Assembly (NCBI GenBank): GCA_964407265.1
Contig: CAYOUV010000001.1
Span: 1-64,000 of the forward strand
Length of the DNA: 64,000 bases
Direction: 5' to 3'
DNA from: CAYOUV01 sp964407265
GTDB lineage: Bacteria; Chloroflexota; Anaerolineae; Anaerolineales; Villigracilaceae
The notes below the pieces were generated by a model. It was given only the letters and a program-made list of their open reading frames with translations, had not been told where the DNA came from and searched no databases. Position numbers and translations under genes: made by a program. Below, piece by piece: positions 58,314-64,000 of this stretch (positions within the stretch are counted from its first letter, which is position 1; every line of letters begins with the position of its first letter).

Positions 58314-59246
58314 GTGAAATTGAACCGATTTTCCAAATTTACCTGGGCCGTCCTAGGCTGGAACCTGCTGGTCATCCTTTGGGGTGCTTTTGTAAGAGCC
58401 TCGGGTTCCGGTGCTGGATGTGGACGTCACTGGCCAACCTGTAACGGCGAAGTCATCCCCCGGCCCGAACGCATCGAAACGATCATTGAATTCACCCACC
58501 GCATGATGAGCGGCGTGGCGCTCCTACTGGTATTGGCCATGCTGATCTGGGGGTTGCGCACCCTGGCCAAAGGCCACCCTGCCCGCAAGGGGGTGGTTGC
58601 CTCCAGCATTTTCATCATCACCGAAGCTCTATTGGGGGCAAGCCTGGTGCTCTTCGAATGGGTTGCGCAAAACCAGTCCGCGGGCCGCGCGATTGCCGTA
58701 GCGCTGCATTTGGCAAACACCTTCCTGCTGATCGGCAGCCTGGCCCTGACGGCGTACTGGGCTTCAGGTGGAGCGGATATCCGCCTAAAGGGGCGAAAAT
58801 TCCTCCCCTGGCTGCTCGGACTGGGTTTGCTGGGGGTGCTCGTGATCGGCATGAGTGGAGCCATCACGGCCCTGGGCGACACGCTTTTCCCGGCCAAATC
58901 CCTGGCTGAAGGCCTCCAACAGGACCTGCAGCCTGGAGCGCACTTCTTGCTGCATTTGCGCGTTTATCATCCCTTTATTGCCGTCACGGTAGCCGTATAC
59001 ACGCTTTACCTGATCATCAACTTATATCGCCAGCAAGATCGCCAGTCGCAACGCTTTATGCAACTGCTGATCGGGGTCGGCGTGCTGCAACTTTCTGCTG
59101 GCCTGACAAATCTGCTTCTGCTAGCCCCCATCCCCTTGCAAATCATCCATCTGCTCTTGGCCGATACAGTCTGGATCACTTATGTGCTCACTGCCGCATC
59201 CTTACTTTCGATAAATAATTCCTCTTACACTGTGGAGACATCGTGA
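58314..59246 (+). CDS. ctaA: Heme A synthase CtaA (full length)
   Basis: A 310-residue, eight-helix membrane protein that oxidises heme O to heme A. The first half has the Cys pair of the outer loop (C36 and C43 in GCGRHWPTC) and heme ligands H62 (FTHRMM) and H133 (ALHLAN); the second half keeps further histidines (VYHPF, IIHLLLAD). GTG start with CGGAGG SD. This is separate from the half-CtaA domain of the CtaB fusion at 39.7-41.0 kb. Its start region overlaps no other gene, and its stop overlaps the next start by 4 nt. Confidence 0.92.
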   Translation: MKLNRFSKFTWAVLGWNLLVILWGAFVRASGSGAGCGRHWPTCNGEVIPRPERIETIIEFTHRMMSGVALLLVLAMLIWGLRTLAKGHPARKGVVASSIFIITEALLGASLVLFEWVAQNQSAGRAIAVALHLANTFLLIGSLALTAYWASGGADIRLKGRKFLPWLLGLGLLGVLVIGMSGAITALGDTLFPAKSLAEGLQQDLQPGAHFLLHLRVYHPFIAVTVAVYTLYLIINLYRQQDRQSQRFMQLLIGVGVLQLSAGLTNLLLLAPIPLQIIHLLLADTVWITYVLTAASLLSINNSSYTVETS

Positions 59247-60733
59247 ATAGCCGTAACACCACCTTTCTACAACGTTGGGTTTCCCTCTTCTTGCTCTTTG
59301 CTGCTGTAGTCGTAACCATCGTGCAATTGGTGGGGTACAGCCGCCAACGTAATAATTATCCACCCGGCATGACCATTGCCGGTGTATCTGTCGGCGGCTT
59401 GACCTCATCCGAGGCATCTGCCCGGGTACTGGAAATTTATTCTTTACCGGTTGAGGTTCAGTATGCTGGAGCCACGATCCAGATCGATCCAAATGTGATC
59501 GGTTTTGAGTTGGACCTGGAACGCATGTTAGCCGCAGCAGACCAGAATCGCACAGGCAGTTCTTTTTGGGCAGGATTTTGGAATTATCTGTGGAATCGAG
59601 AAGCGACAGCTCCGTCCATTCCGCTGGCTTTCTCCATCTCGGAGGACCGCCTGCGAAATTATCTCCACACCGAGATCGCTTCCCGCTACGATCAACCGGC
59701 GACCCCGGCCCAACCGATTCCCGGCAGTACTGCCTTTTCACCCGGGCAGCCAGGACTGGAGCTCAATATCGACCGGGCCGTGATCTTGATCGAGGATGCC
59801 CTGCAATCGCCCAGCAATCGTGTTGTTTCGCTTTCGTTCGAACAAACTTCCCCGACTCGCCCATCCTTGAAAAATTTGCAGACACAAGTCGAACAACTGA
59901 TCACCGTTAATGGGTTTGACGGGGTAATTGGGGTTTATATGCTTGACCTGCAAACCGGACAGGAGATTCACTTTGCCCTGAATCAGGGAGAGGATATTTC
60001 CGTCAACCCGGACGTGCCCTTCACCGCCTCCAGCACCGCCAAAATCCCGATCATGATTTCCTATTTTCTCAAGTTCGGCAAAAATGGTGTCGACCAAAAA
60101 ACCTCGGACGAACTGGTCAAAATGATCCGCCTCTCAGAAAACCCACCAGCCGACCAGTTCATGGAAGCACTTGATCCGGTCCGCGGACCGCTGCTGGTGA
60201 CCGATGACATGCGCACGCTCGGCCTGCAAAACACGTTCATGGCTGGTTACTTTGCGCCGGGAGCTCCCTTGCTCGAACGCATTCAAACGCCGGCCAACCA
60301 GCGCACAGATGTATACACCGATCCGGATCTTTACAACCAGACGACTACTTCTGATATCGGCATGCTGCTCGAGGACCTTTACCAGTGCTCAGAAACGGGC
60401 GGCGGGGCTTTGATCGCTGCTTTCCCGGATCAGCTGACCCAAAATGCCTGCAAGCAAATGATCAATTTCCTGGTCGAAGATAAACTAGGCGCGTTGATCC
60501 AGGCAGGAGTTCCGGATGGAACGCGGGTCGCCCACAAACACGGCTGGGTCGCCGATGCCGCCACCGGTGTTATTCACAATATCAGCGACGCGGCCATTGT
60601 CTACACACCGGGAGGAAATTACATCCTGACCATCTATGCTTACCACCCCGTTCAGACCGTATGGGAACCGGTCTCAGGCTTGTTCGCGCAAATATCGCAG
60701 GCTGTTTATAATTATTTCAACCTGTCGCAATAA
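59243..60733 (+). CDS. Beta-lactamase-fold serine hydrolase with peptidoglycan-binding-4 region
   Basis: A 496-residue exported protein. A membrane helix (about 12-30) is followed by a region like PG_binding_4 (about 40-200, GMTIAGVSVGGLTSSEASARV) and a class A beta-lactamase/transpeptidase-like domain (about 220-490). Visible active-site motifs are SxxK as S264-T-A-K267 (SSTAKIP), SEN at 298-300, and KHG near 426 in place of KTG. It is probably a cell-wall-associated enzyme rather than an antibiotic-resistance enzyme. GTG start overlaps the ctaA stop codon by 4 nt, so it is coupled to ctaA. Confidence 0.83.
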   Translation: MNSRNTTFLQRWVSLFLLFAAVVVTIVQLVGYSRQRNNYPPGMTIAGVSVGGLTSSEASARVLEIYSLPVEVQYAGATIQIDPNVIGFELDLERMLAAADQNRTGSSFWAGFWNYLWNREATAPSIPLAFSISEDRLRNYLHTEIASRYDQPATPAQPIPGSTAFSPGQPGLELNIDRAVILIEDALQSPSNRVVSLSFEQTSPTRPSLKNLQTQVEQLITVNGFDGVIGVYMLDLQTGQEIHFALNQGEDISVNPDVPFTASSTAKIPIMISYFLKFGKNGVDQKTSDELVKMIRLSENPPADQFMEALDPVRGPLLVTDDMRTLGLQNTFMAGYFAPGAPLLERIQTPANQRTDVYTDPDLYNQTTTSDIGMLLEDLYQCSETGGGALIAAFPDQLTQNACKQMINFLVEDKLGALIQAGVPDGTRVAHKHGWVADAATGVIHNISDAAIVYTPGGNYILTIYAYHPVQTVWEPVSGLFAQISQAVYNYFNLSQ

Positions 60734-60765
60734 AGATATAATGAGGCACTCAGACAGAGTTCGTA

Positions 60766-60771
60766 TATAAT
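60766..60771 (+). promoter_or_regulatory. Candidate -10 box (TATAAT) 6 nt before the 60778 ATG
   Basis: TATAAT-CTAAAC-ATG with no SD, a clear instance of the leaderless-type layout. No -35 was recognised. Confidence 0.55.
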
Positions 60772-60777
60772 CTAAAC

Positions 60778-61479
60778 ATGAGCAGTCCCCTCAGCCTTTA
60801 CCGCCTCCAGCAAATTGACAGCCAGATCGACCAGATCACGTCAAGGCTGGAGACGATTCGCCAGACGCTGGAAGACAATCGAGAAATACAGCAGATCAGG
60901 GGGCACCTGGCTGAAGCCGAGGCAGAGCACCTGGCATCCGAAAAAGCCTTACGTCAAATCGAGGCCGAAGCCGAAAGCCAGCGGACAAAAATTGCACAAA
61001 GTGAAGCCAGCCTCTACAGTGGAAACGTAAAAAATCCCAAAGAATTGCAGGATATTCAAAACGAAATCGCTTCACTCAAACGCCACCTGGAAACGCTCGA
61101 AGACCGTCAATTGGAGGCAATGATAACCAGCGAATCCACTGAAAATGCCCAGCAGGAAATCCTGGCGAATCTCGAAGCCACTCGTCAGCGCTTGGCTGAA
61201 CAAAATTCCAATCTGACCGACGAGCAGGCTGCTTTAAAAAAAGATCGGGAACGCTTGTTGTCTGAAAGAGCGGCCGTTACGGTTGAATTCGATGCAGATA
61301 CCCTGGCAATGTATGATGACCTGCGGCTTGATCACAACGGTCTTGCAGTTGCAACTATCACAGACGGATCCTGTGATGCTTGTGGATCCACACTTACGCC
61401 TGGGCACCAACAATCAGCGCGCTCAACGACTCAAATCGCCATTTGCCCCACCTGCGGGCGGATCCTATATACCAGCTAA
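60778..61479 (+). CDS. Coiled-coil protein with C4 zinc ribbon (COG1579 family)
   Basis: A 233-residue protein: a long hairpin of heptad-repeat helices (about 5-170) with the family KNPKELQDIQNEIASLKRHLE segment at the turn, then a zinc-ribbon domain (CDACGS...CPTCGR, about 195-230). Members are widespread, often near tRNA or RNase genes, and are suspected nucleic-acid-binding or scaffold proteins without a defined role. The start appears leaderless. The NACHT gene begins 14 bp after its stop codon. Confidence 0.88.
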   Translation: MSSPLSLYRLQQIDSQIDQITSRLETIRQTLEDNREIQQIRGHLAEAEAEHLASEKALRQIEAEAESQRTKIAQSEASLYSGNVKNPKELQDIQNEIASLKRHLETLEDRQLEAMITSESTENAQQEILANLEATRQRLAEQNSNLTDEQAALKKDRERLLSERAAVTVEFDADTLAMYDDLRLDHNGLAVATITDGSCDACGSTLTPGHQQSARSTTQIAICPTCGRILYTS

Positions 61480-61493
61480 TATTATTTAACCTT

Positions 61494-64000
61494 ATGATTC
61501 CGCGCTTCTCTTCCCTGGCCATCGATCCACTGTCTTTCATCATCGGTTTCGTCGCTGCGACGATTTTCTGGTGGCTGCTGGGAAGAATACGCCCTTTGCT
61601 CAAGGAATTTCGCCAAAACAGGCTGGCTGTGCGGGAAGAAAGCACAGAACGCACGTCGGCCAGCGTTGACGAACATCATCGCCAAAACACCCTGAAACTT
61701 GCGCAGGGAATGCACCTGGCATCTTCACTTTTCTCTCTCCAAGAAATTTTATTCACCCCTCGCTTGCTCGCCCCCCCGCCGGTAATTGAACCGGGTGCTC
61801 CACTGGCAATTGAGGATATTGTTTCACAAACTTTACCGTATATGCCCGCCTGGCCCGAGATCGGAGCCATCTACAACGCAGCGACCCTTTCGATCCAGCA
61901 GGCATTGACCGGCGGATTGAACCTGGCGATCGTGGGACAACCAGGTTCGGGAAAGACCGTTGCACTAGCCTACCTGGCATCCCTGGCCGCCAACCGCGAT
62001 CCAAGCCTGGGAGATCTCATCGAGCATGTTCCCGTCCTGGTCCACTTCGCGGACCTAAAGCTGCCGGTCAATGATGAGAAAGATGTCCTCAATCCCCTGA
62101 TCGACATCATCTCCGAACATGCCCCGATGCTCGATCTTGGTCGCATCCCCAACTACTTAAAATCCGTCTTTCGCAGCGGGCGCGCCCTACTGCTGCTGGA
62201 TGGCCTGGACGAACTTTCACTGGAAGAAAATACCAAGGCCGTCGAATATTTGGAATTGCTGCTCAAGACCTATCCTAAAATTCGCGTGGTAACCACGGGT
62301 TGCCCGGAAGATATCGATGGATTGGTCAAATTGAACTTCGCTCCCATGACGCTTATGGCCTGGAATGCCCGGGCACGCCGAGAGTTCCTTAAAAATTGGG
62401 GTGAGCGCTGGGAAAATTTTGTCTCAGTAGAAGCCTGGGCCCAGAACGGACCTGAACAGGTGGACCCAATTTTGCTCAACACCTGGTTAGAAACCGAATG
62501 CTTTGCCTTTACGCCGCTTGAACTGACCCTGGCAGCCTGGGGCGCCTATGCGGGTGACACCCGAGGACCAGGCCCGTTAGACGCCATCGAAACTCATTTA
62601 AGGCGAATATCCCCTAAAAATGTACCCGTCGCTGCTTTGGAAATGCTGGCCATGCAAGTCAGCCTGAGTTCCCAACCACTTTTCGACTCTCAGGCTGCCC
62701 GCGAATGGGTCAGGTCGTTTGAACCGCCTGATGAGCTTCCTGTTGAGGAAACAGAAGAAGATGCGGAAGGAGAAAAGCAAAGAAAGAAAGACAAGATAAA
62801 AGCGCCTGCTCCGGGTCTGCTACCCAAGATGGCCGACAGCGGACTGCTGACATCACACCCTCGAAACCGCATGCGCTTTGCGCATTCAGTCTTTGGGGGA
62901 TATTTAGCTGGACGGGCACTCTCCGGATATCAAGCCACGGAGGCCCTGTTGTCCGAACCGCTCTGGACAGGCAAAATCCTGGCAATGCGCTACCTGGCTG
63001 CCCACGGAAATGCTGCACCGCTGGCAGAAAAACTACTCGAGATATCTGCGCCTCCATTACAACGCGGTTTATTGATCGTTGGCCGCTGGCTGCGCGACGC
63101 CCCGCGCCAGGCACCCTGGCGCGGAAAGGTTATGGTCAGCCTGGCAGCGTTGCTGCAAGACGACGGCTTACCCCTTGGATTGCGTGGACAAGCCATGGCG
63201 GCTTTTGCTCTCAGCCGGGATCCGAGTGTGGCGGTCCTCTTCCGCCAGTTTTTAACTTCTCCATCGTCGGACGTTACGCGCATGGCTGCCTTTGGCAGCG
63301 GGGTCATTCAAGATACCAAGTCCATCGAACATCTTGAAGCCTTGTTCAACCTGTCAGACACATTTGCCCGACGAACTGCCTGCCTGGCGCTGGCTGCCAT
63401 TGGCACCACACAGGCACTCGAGATTGTCGCAACCTCCTTACTGCGTGGTGATGAAGACCTGCGCCGCGCGGCCGCTGAAGCCCTATCCAACCACCCGGGT
63501 GAAGGGTACGCCATGCTGAAAGAAGGCGCGAGCATGGAGGATTTGTTGGTACGTCGTGCCGTCGTGTATGGCCTGGCCCGCCTTGATTATCCATGGGCAG
63601 TCGAATTGTTGCGCAAGCTGCAGCTAGAAGACGATCAATGGGCCGTCCGCAACGCCGCAACTGACATGCTCGACAGCAAACAAATAATCGCTCCACGCGT
63701 CCCCCACCGTCTACCACCAGCCTCTGAATCCGCCTGGCTGATCGGTGTAGCCGGAAAGCATGGGGTGGGTGTTACTCCCGGTTCACCCGCCACCGATGCC
63801 TTGCTCGTGGCTCTTAAAAGCGGAGAGATCGAGGACCAGCTGGCCGCCCTGCCCTATCTCCAACGCACTCCCAGCAAGGGAGTCGTTGGTGGACTTTATA
63901 ATGCCATGTACAGTGGTGACCGCGAGCTGCGCGAAGCTGCATTTCACTCGCTATGGCAGATTTCCGTCGGAGGTGTAGCTCTGCCGCATCCACAAGAATT
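61494..64000 (+). CDS. Membrane-anchored NACHT NTPase with HEAT-like repeats (3' end outside window)
   Basis: The frame stays open from the ATG at 61494 to the window end (835 residues visible). A membrane helix lies at about 12-30. The NACHT-type STAND ATPase core has Walker A GQPGSGKT (148-155) and Walker B LLLLDGLDE (232-240). The region after the NTPase holds a charged Glu/Lys-rich insert (EETEEDAEGEKQRKKDK), and from about 480 on the sequence is made of Ala/Leu-rich helical repeats of HEAT type (e.g. LRGQAMAAFALSRDPSVAVLFRQF, DEDLRRAAAEALSNHPGEG). Such proteins sense a ligand and oligomerise; bacterial relatives include phage-defence and signalling proteins. TATTAT lies 8 nt before the ATG. 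Confidence 0.9.
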   Translation, partial: MIPRFSSLAIDPLSFIIGFVAATIFWWLLGRIRPLLKEFRQNRLAVREESTERTSASVDEHHRQNTLKLAQGMHLASSLFSLQEILFTPRLLAPPPVIEPGAPLAIEDIVSQTLPYMPAWPEIGAIYNAATLSIQQALTGGLNLAIVGQPGSGKTVALAYLASLAANRDPSLGDLIEHVPVLVHFADLKLPVNDEKDVLNPLIDIISEHAPMLDLGRIPNYLKSVFRSGRALLLLDGLDELSLEENTKAVEYLELLLKTYPKIRVVTTGCPEDIDGLVKLNFAPMTLMAWNARARREFLKNWGERWENFVSVEAWAQNGPEQVDPILLNTWLETECFAFTPLELTLAAWGAYAGDTRGPGPLDAIETHLRRISPKNVPVAALEMLAMQVSLSSQPLFDSQAAREWVRSFEPPDELPVEETEEDAEGEKQRKKDKIKAPAPGLLPKMADSGLLTSHPRNRMRFAHSVFGGYLAGRALSGYQATEALLSEPLWTGKILAMRYLAAHGNAAPLAEKLLEISAPPLQRGLLIVGRWLRDAPRQAPWRGKVMVSLAALLQDDGLPLGLRGQAMAAFALSRDPSVAVLFRQFLTSPSSDVTRMAAFGSGVIQDTKSIEHLEALFNLSDTFARRTACLALAAIGTTQALEIVATSLLRGDEDLRRAAAEALSNHPGEGYAMLKEGASMEDLLVRRAVVYGLARLDYPWAVELLRKLQLEDDQWAVRNAATDMLDSKQIIAPRVPHRLPPASESAWLIGVAGKHGVGVTPGSPATDALLVALKSGEIEDQLAALPYLQRTPSKGVVGGLYNAMYSGDRELREAAFHSLWQISVGGVALPHPQE

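Noticed and set aside
59243..60733. Antibiotic-resistance beta-lactamase
   Set aside because: Length, peptidoglycan-binding-like region, KHG motif and chromosomal coupling to ctaA point to a cell-wall enzyme; resistance cannot be claimed.
61480..64000. Gene-less 2.5-kb region at the right end
   Set aside because: It seems empty only because the gene has no stop codon inside the window; the frame from 61494 is open throughout and encodes a NACHT protein.
1..64000. CRISPR array, rRNA operon, insertion sequence or prophage
   Set aside because: No regularly spaced direct repeats, rRNA sequence, transposase or phage structural gene was seen; the only recombinase is IntI.

Overview
The window looks like a chromosomal segment of a Chloroflexota bacterium, most likely class Anaerolineae. 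This is inferred from gene content: a CtaA-half/CtaB fusion and a caa3-type oxidase with fused subunits, MoeA fused to a periplasmic-binding-protein domain, Thr/Pro-rich lipoproteins, many GT-C and GT4 glycosyltransferases, and an RpoD with an acidic N-terminus. No rRNA gene or CRISPR array was seen.

Layout. Positions 1-2.7 kb are AT-rich and look accessory: an attC-like site, a cassette of about 0.74 kb with no convincing gene, an attI-like core, an outward-facing integron integrase (intI), then about 0.7 kb without genes ending at a tRNA-like element. Positions 2.7-13.6 kb hold redox and housekeeping genes (NAD(P)HX epimerase, a glutaredoxin-thioredoxin reductase fusion, a second glutaredoxin, TauE exporter, FAD oxidoreductase, DUF2085 protein, lipoprotein, OmpR-type two-component pair, DHA2 exporter, a tiny YHS protein, NYN/OST-HTH protein). 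From 13.6 to 32.7 kb there are GT4 enzymes, tRNA-Thr(CGT), three overlapping polytopic GT-C-like genes, transporters, a lipid kinase, a radical SAM/SPASM protein, a membrane-anchored beta-propeller with a zinc ribbon, and AlaX with neighbours. At 32.7-36.8 kb is a Gld-type ABC operon, followed by rpoD (36.9-38.1 kb) and another GT-C-like protein.

From 39.7 to 50 kb is a respiratory block on the minus strand: ctaC, ctaD, a CoxIV-CoxIII fusion, a cupredoxin-like protein, SURF1 and ctaA-half/ctaB, headed by a degenerate receiver protein and preceded by a NarL-type kinase/regulator pair, a Bcp peroxiredoxin and a CheY-like protein. A full-length ctaA lies at 58.3 kb. From 50 to 55 kb is a molybdenum block (moeA-PBP fusion, modA, modB, second moeA) with no modC. 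The rest holds UbiA, DinB, SDR, proline dehydrogenase, a beta-lactamase-fold protein, a COG1579 coiled-coil protein and, running off the end, a membrane-anchored NACHT NTPase with HEAT-like repeats.

Two signals stand out. One is the integron with its apparently gene-less cassette. The other is a recurring promoter layout in which a -10 hexamer sits 6-7 nt before an ATG, usually with no Shine-Dalgarno sequence, at eight or more genes on both strands; this predicts widespread leaderless transcription.
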